From NCBI RefSeq assembly GCF_000237925.1, contig NC_031498.1:28540963-28604962 (forward strand): a stretch of 64,000 nt of DNA, in the 5' to 3' direction. The notes below the pieces were generated by a model. It saw only the letters and a program-made list of their open reading frames with translations, made no database searches and was not told where the DNA came from. Each line of letters begins with the position of its first letter. Position 1 is the stretch's first letter. A program made the position numbers and the translations under genes. Of this stretch, positions 10,206 to 21,730 are shown in pieces. The stretch is from Schistosoma mansoni. Its lineage: Eukaryota; Platyhelminthes; Trematoda; Strigeidida; Schistosomatidae.

Positions 10206-10520
10206 TATTAAAAAAAGAATTATTTTTTTAATTTTGTAGATTTGATTATTCTATTCTTTCCATGAATTGTCTATCCATTTTATTTTTTTTCTTAACCTAG
10301 TCGAAAAGAAGAAATTCTTCTTTTGAATAAACTTCTAGTGAATATTGACATGTCTTAGTATTAGTGTAGTTAAAAATCTTGATCTTAGTCCTACTTACTT
10401 CAAATGGATCATATTAACTGTATAAAACAATAATTTTCAGTAGTTTATTGTATTTATAATTACATCCGTAAAACTCCGTCACATTCAAATATTTCTAAAA
10501 TATCATAGACCATAGTTACT

Positions 10521-10800
10521 GACTTACTTACGCCTGTTGACCCCGATGGAGTATAAACCGTCGACCAGCATTCTCCAACCCACTCTGTCCTGGGTCTTCC
10601 TTGTCGTTCATTCTTCTCATATCTGTTTCCATTTTTCGGTATAATGTGTTCTTTGGTCTTCCACTTCTCCTTTGACCTTGAGGATTCCATTTGAGTGCTT
10701 GCCTTGTGATGCAGTTGGGTGATTTCCTCAATGTGTATCCTATCCACTCCCATCTCTCCTTCCTGATTTCTTCCTCTGCTGAAATCTGGTTTGTTCAGAC
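10521..10800 (-). mobile_element. TAAG-tailed RTE-like retroelement, 3' fragment
   Basis: The minus-strand frame shows [20 protein letters not shown] and the [13 protein letters not shown]-like segment of the C-terminus, ending at 'acttacttacgcctg'. The copy is 5'-truncated and young enough to keep about 90 open codons. Confidence 0.75.
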
Positions 10801-11784
10801 CATGGTTGTACGATGATAAAAATTCATGGCTTTAGATATAAAAAAGAATACATAATGATAATAATAATAATAATGATTTTTTGTGTGGTTAATATCTTAT
10901 TCAAAACGTAATATAATGGACTGAATGGTTATTTATTCATCTTTTTTTCTGCAAATTTAGGATCATGATCTTTGACTAACTTCCAAATGATCATTGAAAA
11001 CCAGTGAGTGATACTAAGAAGTTATTTCATCTTAGTTGGAAGCTTCTCAGTAGTACACACAAATAACCTTATAACTGTATTGAATTCAGTGGTTGTGACA
11101 AATTTTGTGAATAAGTGTAATAAAGTTGAGTTACTGAGTTCGAATCCAGTGTTTGATATATTTGATTTGAATTAGTTCGTATGATAACTTCATCCTGACT
11201 TTAGTGAGTTATGTACAGGTTACAACATCATACCAAATCTTCTATAAATCTTGTACAGTTACCTAAGTCTAGAGTGAGAATCAGTAACTTGTTAATGGCT
11301 TTCTGTGGTTATGAAAAGTCTTACTTTTGCTACATTTATCATTAGATCCTAGTACTTAAGAAATCACATCACACTTTAGACAGTTAAGATACAGACGGCT
11401 CAAATATTTAGGATATCAACAAAATAAGATGAAGTCTATCATATTTATTCTTGATTCATTCAATCCATCTTAAGACCGTAAGCCATTCAGTCTTTATGTT
11501 CTTTAGTTCGTAGAAATCTTTCAAACGGTAATATACTGTCCTAGTAAGTTGTTGATTTTGTCAGTATTTGCTGGACAGAATAAATGAATCATAAGATTAT
11601 TCTCACTGATATAACCTGGAAAAAATGTACCATATAACAGATCATGATTAATTTACACATAAGTATAAAACTATATCTTTGCTACGTCTGAAGGCTATGG
11701 ATTCATTCCCTGTCAACAGGGACTAATATGCTATTCTGAGGCATTTAAAATCATAACTATCAAATAAACGAAATTTACTTAATA
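10801..11784. other. Unique AT-rich DNA, nothing recognised
   Basis: Short AAT repeats lie near 10855-10875. Otherwise I find no coding potential, repeat family member or structural motif that I can support. Confidence 0.5.
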
Positions 11785-12077
11785 TTGTTTGTTCGGATCT
11801 TCCCATTGATGTTTTTAGGACTGCAATTGGTCAGTCTCTAATTGGCATATGTGCATACAGTGCATATTGCCTCAATATAGCCTTATTTCACAAGCATGGT
11901 AAGCAGAGATGGATAGTGGCTAGCAATGGAATCCAGTTTGGCACGCGTTTCGTCCTATTTGGGACTCGCAGGCGGGAGGTACCTACATCTCAGAGTTGAT
12001 GTTCACTCTGGGACTCGAACCCAGTACCTTTCGCTTCAAACGCCATCGCGTTATCCACTCGGCCACTGATTCCTGAT
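11785..12077 (-). repeat. Sm-alpha SINE, near full-length
   Basis: On the minus strand the order is A-box ('tggccgagtggataacg'), B-box ('gggttcgagtcccag'), hammerhead region and 3' tail ending near 11785. The hammerhead's first motif is damaged (CTGCGAG for CTGANGA). This copy carries the extra bases between the cleavage site and stem I that mark one Sm-alpha subgroup here. Confidence 0.8.
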
Positions 12078-12480
12078 ATCAAATAAACGCTTGTAGTATT
12101 ATTCAGCTATTTAAGTCTACAAATAACATAATTTGATTTAAGTGACCAAGTTTTGTAAACATGCCATACTATAGTATTTGTATACTGGATATCTCATTGT
12201 TCTATACAGTTTAAAGTACAACTGTATTGTAAATAAACTTGAAACGAAAGTTATATACTTTTTTTTCTTCAAAGAAAATATAGTAATTCATGAGTAAACA
12301 TTTAATGAAATAAATTCACTTGGTGTTGTTTACTTACATCTTCCCATTGTTATTTAGGACTGCAATTGATCAGTCTCTTATTGACATATGTGCATCCTTT
12401 GCGAACTGTCTCGACATTGCCTGGAGTCACAAGGTTTCTAAGCAGAGATGGATAGTGACTAGCAGGAAATCAAGGACGCA

Positions 12481-12680
12481 NNNNNNNNNNNNNNNNNNNN
12501 NNNNNNNNNNNNNNNNNNNNNNNNNNNNNNNNNNNNNNNNNNNNNNNNNNNNNNNNNNNNNNNNNNNNNNNNNNNNNNNNNNNNNNNNNNNNNNNNNNNN
12601 NNNNNNNNNNNNNNNNNNNNNNNNNNNNNNNNNNNNNNNNNNNNNNNNNNNNNNNNNNNNNNNNNNNNNNNNNNNNNNNN
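12481..12680. other. Assembly gap (200 N)
   Basis: Exactly 200 unresolved bases between two near-identical 55-bp Sm-alpha flanks. The round size and the matching flanks suggest unmerged overlapping contig ends. Confidence 0.95.
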
Positions 12681-12724
12681 GTCACAAGGTTTCTAAGCAG
12701 AGATGGATAGTGACTAGCAGTGAA

Positions 12725-12769
12725 ATCAAGGACGCACGTTTCGTCCTATTTGGGACTCGTCAGTTGGAT
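12725..12769 (-). ncRNA. Sm-alpha hammerhead ribozyme with intact core
   Basis: On the minus strand the order is CTGACGA, stem II GTCC-CAAATA-GGAC, GAAA, the short stem III CGTGCG and the GTC triplet. All core positions are kept. Stem I (ATCCAA with CTTGAT) has two mismatches compared with the usual ATCCAG/CTGGAT, so activity may be reduced. Confidence 0.7.
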
Positions 12770-12799
12770 GTACCTGCACTTCGGAGTTGATGTTCACTG

Positions 12800-13070
12800 A
12801 TCAATTGTAGTCCTAAATAACAGTGGGAAGATACAAGTAAACAACACCAAGTGAATTTAAACATCACCTCATTGTACAAGCAAGTGTCTGTCACGACTCA
12901 GTAGCTGAGTGGATAACGCGATGGCGTTTGAAGCGAAAGGTATTGGGTTCGAGTCCCAGGTTGAACATCAGCTCTGAGATTCAGGTACATCCAACTGACG
13001 GGTCCCAAATAGGACGAAACGCGTCAAACTGGATTCCACTGCTAGTCACTATCCATCTTTTTAATGAAAT
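12800..13070 (+). repeat. Sm-alpha SINE, sense copy next to an inverted copy
   Basis: A plus-strand Sm-alpha tail (12800-12860) is followed by a full tRNA-like head: A-box 'tagctgagtggataacg' and B-box 'gggttcgagtccc'. A hammerhead with CTGACGG (last core base changed) follows, also with the AAA insertion after the cleavage region. Together with 12330-12800 it forms an inverted pair. Confidence 0.75.
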
Positions 13071-13219
13071 TAGTTTTGAATGTTATGTTAAATATTTTCA
13101 TTCTTATGATAAGAATTATATAAAATTTAGAGCGATTAGTTTGTGTTCCAAAGTGTAATAAACTGATCATTGTAATATTGGTATAAAAATGATTTTTGAT
13201 AATGACATATTCTAATTTT

Positions 13220-13375
13220 AGATCAGAAGGGGGGTTTTGTGGAGATTCCAGTATTTTTCATAGTTGAAATCATCAGTCAATTGAAGCTAGACCACCTTTG
13301 CAAAAACCTGGAAGCACTGGACAACAGTGTGTATCCACGATCCCGCTTCATGAGCGAGATTTGAATCCATTCATT
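13220..13375 (-). repeat. SINE-B partial copy
   Basis: The minus-strand 3' end starts with 'agaaggggggttttgtgg' and runs to a deletion inside the hammerhead. A scrap of the body near 'gatcccgcttcatgag' follows. No ribozyme core is left. Confidence 0.65.
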
Positions 13376-14607
13376 ATAAGAGGAGCAATAGATATGCCTT
13401 ATAAACAAGTTACTCTTGACATTCGTGAAACCTAGATCCAAAACTTGAATATTAATGACCACCAACATTCATTTAGTTGAATATTTTTCTCTTGAAACAA
13501 TCGATACATCAAAAGAATTCTCTTTTTTTTATTTCTCTAATAATATTTAAATGACTTATTTTCCGGTCTATTTTTACTTATACAATATCTTAGGGTAATG
13601 TAGTATACCAATACGTAAAGTAACTTTCAAAGATATATAATATCATTTATACACTTTCGTGTATCCATGCCTATACGAGATACACATGCGCACACACACA
13701 CACACGCGCACAAATACCCATGGAAATAGACTTGGATATTATAAATAAATGAAAAAGTAAACTACTACTGATTAAGAATAAATAAGTAACCATTACAACC
13801 TTATTATTATTATTATACTTTGTTAAAGAGAAGAAAACGGGAACATTTATAACAAACATTTCAAAATAGAATATTTTGAGAATTTCTTTGATTAGAATAA
13901 AAAGAAAATCCCTAATCAGATAGGAAAGTTTTTTTTCATTATTTTTTTTTAGGTTTCTGGGTGATTTTTTTAATTTGTGTGTGTATGTGTGTGTGTGTAC
14001 ATATACTTAAATGTAGATTTAGATACTATAATAGATAAATAGGATAAGTTATCTGTACATACATACATATATACACACATACACACACACTTACATACAT
14101 ACATAAGTACAGTACACAATTACATATCTGTAAATAAATTTGCTTTTATCTAATGTCAGATATTTTTTTTTTGTTTTTTTTGTTTTCAACTGTCATGACA
14201 ATGAAAAATGAGGTGAAATCAACAAAATATTTATTTTACACATTAGAAAAAGGGATAATGATCTAAACCATACTAATACTGTTACTACTACTACAACTAC
14301 TACTACTGCTAATAGTACTGCTACTACTACTACTACTACTACTACTAATAATAATAATAGTAATAATAATGTCAACAGTTCCGGTACCTTTGTTCATTTC
14401 TTTTACTTTTCATTCTTCAAATAAGTTTGATCTTGTACACGTACAATATAAAGTTATTATCTTGGTGCTATCAATGAGATATATATATATACATAATATA
14501 GATGTTTATTAATATTTTGTTTATATCTTAAATAAAATGAAAAGAGTTTTTTCAACAACAACAAAAGTTGTTCAGATTGGTATTTTACCGCCGTTAATAT
14601 TAAGATT
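13376..14607. other. Repeat-poor AT-rich stretch with microsatellites
   Basis: There is a (CA)n tract near 13688-13712, a (GT)n tract near 13977-13999, ACAT repeats near 14058-14105 and a run of ACT repeats at 14276-14372. No SINE or LINE families are visible. It lies in the presumed first intron or upstream region of Irx, but I see no coding exon. Confidence 0.6.
14276..14372. repeat. ACT/AAT trinucleotide microsatellite
   Basis: Imperfect ACT repeats pass into AAT repeats. The valine- and leucine-rich peptides read from this stretch are repeat artefacts. Confidence 0.9.
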
Positions 14608-15050
14608 TACAGAAGGGGGTTTTGTGAAGATTTTAGTAATTTTTATATATAGTTGAAATCATGAATCAATTGAAGTTAGACCACCATGGAAAAACCTGGA
14701 AGCACTGGACGGCCAACTCGTCCCATTGTGGGACTCCTCAGTAGTGCGCATCCACGATCCCACCTCGCAAGACTCGAACCAAGGATCTATCAGTTTCGTG
14801 AGTGAGTGTTTAACCACTAGACCACTGAGCCGGCCGGCATCCAACGGTGTTAATGAATAAATTCAACCAATCCACGAAATTGCGCGACACATCCACCAAT
14901 GTCTTCACTGAGTTGATACTTCACTACAGACTTGGTTGAAATCCATTGGTTACTGCTGAGGAGTCCCACAATAGGACGAAACGATCGTCCAGTGCTTCCA
15001 GGTTTTCCATGGTTGTCTAGCTTCAATTGACTGATGATTTCAACTATTTA
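14608..15050 (-). repeat. SINE-B fold-back copy with unlike arms
   Basis: The left part is a minus-strand copy: 3' end, hammerhead arm with GAGTT, B-box and A-box regions and the head, cut near 14950. The right part (14950-15050) is a short plus-strand arm with a GAAAC core. This is a clear case where the body-linked arm is altered and the short arm keeps the catalytic core. Confidence 0.8.
14952..14993 (+). ncRNA. SINE-B hammerhead with intact core
   Basis: CTGAGGA (14956-14962), stem II GTCC-CACAATA-GGAC, GAAA and GTC (14987-14989) are all present. Stem III is the palindrome ACGATCGT. Stem I is cut to four pairs, ACTG with CAGT, by the fold-back junction. Confidence 0.6.
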
Positions 15051-15827
15051 AGATTTACAGTTGATTAGTCTTTTTGGATATATATGCATGTTGAGAAGTT
15101 TGTTTTTTGATTTTCCTATTTAGTTACAAGTTTCTAGTAATGTTGAGTAGTTGTTAACAGTTCGAGTGTTAGTGTTAACATTAACATTGGTACACTCAAA
15201 TGACAAATTCCAAATAAGGTAAAATGATTATCCTAGATTTGACGAACTAACCAATATACCATTTTCTTAAAATATTAGTCTTTTTGAAGTTTTTTGAGAT
15301 ATTCGATGTTTGTACATTGGTGATTCATTTATATAAATTCAATAGTAAACTTGATCATTTTCGGCTTAATTTAATTATTATATCTTTGGAAATACAGTTT
15401 TTTTCTGTTGGAACATACAACTGACATAATTAAAATGAAGCTACTATATTCGTTGAGTTAAATATCGATAATTAAACTAGTTAACTCAGAGAACCCAATA
15501 TTATCCAAATCCTCACATACCAACTGATTATCAATTTCCATTTTTATACTTGATAAGGTAACTGATTTAATTGAAATTATATAAACAAACCCCTGAATAA
15601 AAGATTACTGGCCTATATGAGCTGTAAAAATCGTCCATCCAATTCGCGGTAGGATGATGAATGTGCATTACTGACGAGTTCCATGTCTAGATGAAACATT
15701 TGTCTAACAATCGATGATTTTCAACGATTGTTTAACTAAAATAATTCTTCAATGTTAATTGTAAAAATATTATGTTTCGTAAAGTTGGTAGGATAATGAG
15801 GAGGTAAAGTATAACTCATATTAATAG

Positions 15828-16325
15828 TCAGTCAGTCACAACGTAGAACTTCGTACGTACGTACATCAGTTCGAGTTGCATACCACATTAACACAGAGAT
15901 GCAGTTGTCCATTCAAATCCCATAGTGGTAGAAGTAGTAAGAGTATAAGCAATAAACCGAAAGATTAGGGTTTGAAGATGTTATTGAAGGAGTATAATCC
16001 AGTGAAATAAATTTGGAAAGAGAAAAATGATAGAAACATGAAGAATTCAGAAGATTAGAATTTGGCAGAACACAAAGAGTGGATGCACCTGCGCCATTGC
16101 CAACGATTTTGAGCCATGTCATTCAAGGTCTCTAACCATCGATTGCTATCATCTCGTGAATCCCAACCCGGTAGTCTACACCTACAATCATGGGTCAGTT
16201 CAATTGTCAATGACTTCATGGATTTGTGCCACGTTTTGGTCTGACCGCCCCTAGCTTTCTTTCAATCTACTCCTACACCAAAAAACATTGCACGTCGTGG
16301 CATTACTTACTGCATTACTAACTCG
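15828..16325 (-). mobile_element. TGAC-tailed RTE element, 5'-truncated 3' end
   Basis: On plus it begins at 'agtcagtcagtcacaacg', the inverted terminal repeat. It then matches the 3' UTR and the C-terminal coding part of the full-length element at 59711-63657, including the region encoding MTWLKIVGNGAGAS-like residues. Frameshifts are present. The stretch 15051-15827 shows nothing clear apart from a SINE-B-like scrap near 15650-15700. Confidence 0.8.
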
Positions 16326-16904
16326 GTAATGCAGTTGTTATTAACAACTAAATAATTAGTGTTCTATGACTCTAAACCATAATCAATTATTATTATTATC
16401 CTTTAACAATTTTTCGTAATGATTATTCAGTTATTGTCATAACGCATACCTTGAAATGATAATGAAGATCTGAGACTCAGGTGAATACTTTGTTATCGTT
16501 GAGTTCTTTAAGCTAGATGAATTAATTGTGAAGTTATCATTGTTGTTCCAGACAACATCATCAGCTCCTTTAAAGTGTATAATTAAGCTATTCAGCTCAT
16601 TTGGATAGCTTCATTTAAAACTGTTTATTTTTTTAAGTTTTATTGATATCTAATACTTATTAATGTCAATTAAATTGGCAAATTATAAGCATGATGTCAT
16701 TTAAACAAAGGTTTTTGTTAACATGTGCTATGTAATATCAGTATAATATTAACTGTAATATAATGTAACTCATTAACTGAAAACAATTTCATGAACTCAG
16801 GGTTGAGTTACAACATTCTGTGATTTAAAAATTGAAAATTCTACTCCGTTACTGAGGTAGATTAAAATTTGATTGTGCAATCTGATCGTTAACTGAATAG
16901 ATTT
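16326..16904. other. Unique AT-rich DNA, nothing recognised
   Basis: I see no coding potential and no member of the repeat families described here. Confidence 0.5.
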
Positions 16905-17008
16905 TTATTAGAAGGGGTTTTTGTGGATATTCTAGTAATTTTCATAGTTGAAATCATGAATCAATTGAAGCTAGACTACCATGGAAAACTTGGAAGTACT
17001 GGACTTAT
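16905..17008 (-). repeat. SINE-B 3' fragment
   Basis: The minus-strand 3' end runs from 'agaaggggtttttgtgg' to 'gaagtactggac'. It is broken just before the hammerhead core. Confidence 0.7.
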
Positions 17009-17129
17009 GTTTTCAAGTTGATAATAAACATGAAAATAAATTTATCAATGATTGTTAAATGTAATGAAATGATTCAAAATAAACAGATAGAAGAAAATAA
17101 GACTGTTCAAATAGAAGTGTATCTAGTCA

Positions 17130-17935
17130 AACTTAATTACTTACGCCTAAATCCACTCCTGGAGAAGCATAGGTCGCCCACAACCATTCTCTATTCAATT
17201 CTGTCCTCAACAATCCTTCACACTTATTTCCAGTTCCTATTCATTCTTTTCATGTCTGCTTCCCATTATCGACACAGTGTGTTCCCCGGCATTCCACTTT
17301 TCCGTTCCCATTCAGAATTCCAAGTTAGAACTTGTCTCGTGATGCACTTTGATGAGTTCCTCAATCCATGTCCTATACACTTCCAACATCTTTTCCTAAT
17401 TTCCTCGTCTGATGGAAGTTGGTTTTTCCCTCCCATACTAGGTTGTTGTTGATGATATTTAGTCAACAGACATTGAGTATCTTGTGTAGACAATTGTTTA
17501 TAAATAGTTGTACATTCTTGATGATGCTTGTAGTAGTTCTGTAAGTTTCAGTTCCATATGGTAGAACTCATTATGTTGACATTTATATTGAAGATTTTGA
17601 GTTTGATATTGTCTTGTAGACAAATGTTTTGAGTTCCGTATTTTCTTGAAGTGTGGGAATTCTGTCCTTACTTTGCCAATCCTTGCGTCTACGTCTGCAT
17701 CCGATCCTCCTTATTGATCGATGATGCTATCCAGGTAGGTGAATGTTTCTACCTCTTCGAGGGCTTCTCCATCAATTGCGATTGTGTTAGTGTTCTCTGT
17801 GTAGTATTTGAGGATCTTGGTTTTTCCCTTATGTATTTTGAGGCTTACTGATGTAGAGACTTCTGTTACACTGTTTGTCTTGACCAGTATATGTTGGCGT
17901 ATATGAGATAGAAGAGCTAGGTGGTCTGTGAAATC
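17130..17935 (-). mobile_element. TAAG-tailed RTE-like retroelement, longer 3' part
   Basis: The longest fragment of this family in the window. The minus strand reads the SLKIHKGKTKILKY and EALEEVETFTYLDSIIDQ segments of the thumb-side reverse-transcriptase region. The 'ETW' region, the GMPGNTL segment and the 3' end near 17135 follow. Several frameshifts are present. The 5' truncation is near 17935. Confidence 0.8.
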
Positions 17936-18264
17936 CAAATATCGGCATTTAAAAAAGAAACTGGTTAAATAATTGTCCTAAATCAAGATATCAAAGATTT
18001 TTTTGATTAACAGTAATCATTTAACATTGAACACAGTGCATTATAATGTCGAAACATTTGGTAAGCTTATCACAGATTTATTCGTTACAATTCTATTGAC
18101 ACTAAGAACTAGATAAGGAAATAACATGAATTGTTACCTAGTGACTGATTAGAATGTAGACGTTAATATAAAGTGCGTTTTTCATTGTTTCTATATTGGT
18201 TTTGACATTAATTTTCTTAATGGAAATGAATGTACTTTTTTTATAAAAAAAACAAACAATGACA

Positions 18265-18350
18265 ACAACAATAGGACGAAACGGTCGTCCAGTGCTTTCA
18301 GGTTTTCTACGGTGGTCTAGCTTCCATTGACTCATGATTTCAACTATACA
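18265..18350 (+). repeat. SINE-B 3' fragment
   Basis: The copy starts inside the hammerhead at 'caataggacgaaacgg' and runs to the 3' end 'atgatttcaacta'. The 5' half of the ribozyme is absent. Confidence 0.7.
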
Positions 18351-18909
18351 TAAAAACAATGAATTATTTGCACTTTGATGATTTTAGAAACTTCAAACAT
18401 GATAAATATATTTGGGCATCTATATATATACACTTAATCAATGAAAATTTGCCTATTTCTTACTAGAAAGTAAGTTTTAAAGGAAAAGATATTTGAATAT
18501 AAGCTCTGTAAGAGATCAGTCGCGGTTCGAATAATTTAAAGGTAACATCTCAGGCTGTAGAACTGGGTGATGAGGCTTCAAGTCCTATAGGGAGTATCAG
18601 TCCCATGAAGATAACTGAGACACCTTGGTGACAGGAACCAACTAGTACGAAACTTGGGTGAAGTAGAGTTTCCTTCAGACAAACTATAACCACTCAATAG
18701 CTTTTTTTAAGGATAAAACATTATCATTACCCAATGATTTGTAGTTTTAAACAATCATATTAAATAGATTTACGTTAGATGACTTGTCAACCACAATGTA
18801 TTGAGGGGTTATATATTTTATATAATTTCTACCATAAAGTTTCATTTGCTCAATTGTAAATACTTAAATCTTTATTACTAACTGAAAAAAGTAAGATAAA
18901 TTTCAATTT
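18351..18909. other. Unique AT-rich DNA, nothing recognised
   Basis: No gene or repeat family I can support. A stretch near 18540-18640 is less AT-rich, but I cannot assign it. Confidence 0.45.
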
Positions 18910-19605
18910 TCATAGTTGAATTCATAAGTCAATTGAAGCTAGACTACCATGGAAAATCTGGAAGCACTGGACGGCCAACTCGTCCTATTATGGGACTCCT
19001 CAACAGTGCGCATCCACGATCCCGCCTCACAAGCGAGATTCAAACCTAGGACCTACCAGGCTCGCACCAGAGCACTTAACCGATAGACCACTGAGCCGGC
19101 CGGCATCCAACGGTGTTAATGTCTAACTTCAATCAATCCACGATGTTTGAGCAACCATTCATTATTGTCTTCAGTGAGTTGATATCTCTACAACAGAATT
19201 GGTTGAACTCCACTGGTCACTGGTTCAATTTGACGTCTATAAATATCCTTTCCTTACCTCAATGCTGAAATACATCTCATTAGATTTGATAATATTCAAT
19301 TCTCTAAACTGCACAGTGTAATTAAGAAGCTTTTATTATCATTCTCACTAACATTATCAGTGCTTACTTGTTATTGTTTAAACATACAATGAAAAGTTTT
19401 GTAACTAAACCATATAGTTTAAAGAACATAGGATCACTAAATGTATAATTAGCATTTGACTGATTAACTTAACGAAATTTGAGATAGGGTTAATAGATTA
19501 TTTATAAGCTGAAGAGTCCCGCAATAGGACGAAACGGCCGTCCAGTGCTTTCAGGTTTTCCATAGTGGTCTGGCTTCTCTTGACTCATGATCTCAATTAT
19601 TAAAC
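18910..19605 (-). repeat. SINE-B fold-back copy with a long spacer
   Basis: The minus-strand body (18910-19230) has the 3' end, a GAGTT hammerhead arm, B-box, A-box and head. About 270 bp of unrelated AT-rich DNA follows, then a short plus-strand arm (19500-19605) with GAAAC. The arms differ in the same way as at 14608-15050. Confidence 0.7.
19509..19548 (+). ncRNA. SINE-B hammerhead core
   Basis: CTGAAGA, stem II GTCC-CGCAATA-GGAC, GAAA, the palindromic stem III ACGGCCGT and GTC are all intact. The 5' strand of stem I is not complementary to CAGTGC, so the motif cannot fold fully in place. Confidence 0.5.
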
Positions 19606-19794
19606 TATAAATGTACCTAACCTAAAATAACGTGGTTAGTATTTGTGGTTATCAGTTATACTCTAAGAACAAATCATCATTCTTTAAATAGATGAATATC
19701 ACTAAATTAGTGAATCAGTTTTAAACAAAGTAAAACCTGGGATTTATGTATATCGATTCAAATTATGCCACAGTATCACCTTAGCCAAAGGAAA

Positions 19795-19990
19795 TCAATA
19801 AGATAATTCCCAGAGTAGTAGAAGTAGTAATAGCATCAGTTGTAATCATTTGAGAAGAAATAATAAATTGAGAGAAAAAAGAAGAATGAGATAATTTTGA
19901 AACTGAAGATCTACAGAAAGACAAAGAATGAATGATTCAGTGCCGTTGAAACCGACTCTAAGTTACATCCCTCAATGTCATCTATTATTT
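19795..19990 (-). mobile_element. TGAC-tailed RTE element, old degraded 3' fragment
   Basis: The plus strand resembles 59815-60020 (and 15910-16125). The shared parts are 'agtagtagaagtagta' and the region 'gaatgattcagtgccgttg', then 'ctaagttacatccctcaatg'. Many substitutions make this the oldest copy of the family here. Confidence 0.5.
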
Positions 19991-20109
19991 ACTATAATCA
20001 TCAAATGATACCATTCATTCAAAATGATCTTTGCTAGATATTAACAGTGCAAAACCTGGTACATATATGTATTAGACACACGTTGCCATACTTCATTTAA
20101 AAAATATAA

Positions 20110-20515
20110 TATAATATCCATAAAAACCCCTTCTGATATTATTCAACATATGCTCACTAGTGACTGGCTTCAAGAGGTATTTCCTGGAGTTCTAATGAGA
20201 AGCAGTGACTAGTGGAGTTCAACCAGGTCTGTTGTGGGATAGTAACTCACTGAAGACAATGGTAGACGGTGGGGCAAATTCGTGAGTCGGTTGAAGTTAG
20301 ATATTACCACTGTTGGATGCCGACCGACTCAGTGGTCTAGAAGTTAAGTGCTCTGGTGCGAGGCTGGTAGGTCCTGAGTTGGAATCTGGCGAGGCAGAAT
20401 CATGGATGCGCACTGTTGAGGAGTCTCACAATAGGATGAAACAACCATTCAGTGTTTCCAGGTTTTCCATGTTGATCTAGCTTTAATCAACTCATGATCT
20501 TAACCATTAAAATAT
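20110..20515 (+). repeat. SINE-B, near full-length sense copy
   Basis: The copy begins with the terminal motif 'aaaaaccccttctgat' and continues with the head from 'catatgctcactagtgac'. The A-box-like region, weak B-box, hammerhead and 3' end follow. The hammerhead reads TTGAGGA and GATGAAAC, so the first core base is lost. It has no inverted arm. Confidence 0.75.
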
Positions 20516-20844
20516 TCTAAATTTATTAATTATTGTATACCATTATTATTATTATCATCATCATAAACCTTAACTTCCAGTTAATAGTTTAAATAAAACT
20601 ATATTGAATTCAATGATATACATGTTAAATTCATAGTTTCTATAATGCAAATTCTTTACAATAATATAGGATAGATGTTTATCAGTATATCATGTAATCC
20701 ATTACGTCATATTGCATAATTCATACTTTCATTGTAATCATATATTATGTAATAACTAACAGAATGATGATTGAATGATTAAGCACGTATAACATTTGTT
20801 TTTAATAAATATTGATTTATATAATACTACTAATAATAATCAAA

Positions 20845-20915
20845 TAAATGGTCATCCAATGCTCCCAGGTTTTCCATGATGGTCTAACTTCAATTGACTC
20901 ATGATCTTAACTATA
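20845..20915 (+). repeat. SINE-B 3' fragment
   Basis: Starts at 'aaatggtcatccaatgctcc', in hammerhead stem III, and ends at 'actcatgatcttaacta'. The ribozyme core is absent. Confidence 0.6.
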
Positions 20916-21137
20916 TATAAATATATAAAATGAGATGAGATGATTTTGAATAGATTAATTTAATCTAGAAATAGTAATCATTATGACTTTGATATTAATC
21001 TGATGGTTTAATTGTTAGGAACCCGCTAATTGAGTTGTGAACACACTGTATTCGATTGGAATAGAGGGGTTGTAAATGTATGTTGTTGGTTAGTTGTATA
21101 GTATGATGAAACAACTAACCAGTGAAAACAAAAGTGG

Positions 21138-21222
21138 ATAAAGGCGATCTACTTAAACATCTGGGCTACCTGTTACTGTTATCTACATATTTCAACAAGT
21201 TATCTAATTCTCTTTGTTTTAT
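21138..21222 (+). mobile_element. Repeat D, 5' fragment
   Basis: Only the head of repeat D ('aaacatctgggctacctg' onward) is present. It is cut off at 21222 by the start of a SINE-B copy. Confidence 0.55.
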
Positions 21223-21224
21223 CA

Positions 21225-21650
21225 CAAGGGGGTTTTGTGGAGATTCTAGTAATTTTATATAGTTAAGATCATGAGTCGATTGAAGCTAGACCACCATGGA
21301 AAACACGGAAGCACTGGACGGTCAACTCGTCCTATTGTGGGACTCCTCAGCAGTGCGCATCCACAATCCCGTCTGTTGTGAGATAGTAACTCACTGAAGA
21401 CAATGGTGAATGGTTGCTCGATTTCGTGAATCGGTTGAAGTTATACATTAACATCGTTGGATGCCGGCCAGGTCAGTGGTCTAGTGGTTAAGCGTTCGCT
21501 TGCGAGATCGAGGGCTCCTGGGTTCGAATCTCGCGTAGGCGGGATCGTGGGTGCGCACTTTTGAGGAGTCCCACAATAGGACGAGTTTGCCGTCCAGTGC
21601 TTGGAGGTTTTCCATGGTGATCTAACTTCAGTTGGCTCATGATTTCAACT
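21225..21650 (+). repeat. SINE-B fold-back copy just upstream of an Irx exon
   Basis: An inverted left arm (21225-21370), itself with a GAGTT-type core, is joined to a sense unit missing part of the head. The unit has A-box-like 'ggtcagtggtctagtgg', B-box 'gggttcgaatctcg' and a hammerhead reading TTGAGGA and GAGTT. Neither arm is catalytic. The copy ends about 80 bp before the exon acceptor at 21731. Confidence 0.75.
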
Positions 21651-21730
21651 ATATATAGAGAATACCAAATATATAACTTCACTTACAATTACCATATTAT
21701 TGTATTTTATCTTTAATTCTATTCATTTAG

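Larger units (their letters stand above)
12330..12800 (-). repeat. Sm-alpha SINE interrupted by an N run
   Basis: The minus-strand 3' tail (12330-12480) leads to an N run. The sequence just before the gap (12426-12480) is repeated almost exactly just after it (12681-12736). The right part continues into the hammerhead and the segment toward the B-box. Either two tandem copies exist or the gap is false. Confidence 0.75.

Noticed and set aside
12900-12975. tRNA-Ser-like gene
   Set aside because: The A-box and B-box are good, but the acceptor stem does not pair and the sequence runs straight into the Sm-alpha hammerhead, so it is a SINE promoter and not a tRNA gene.
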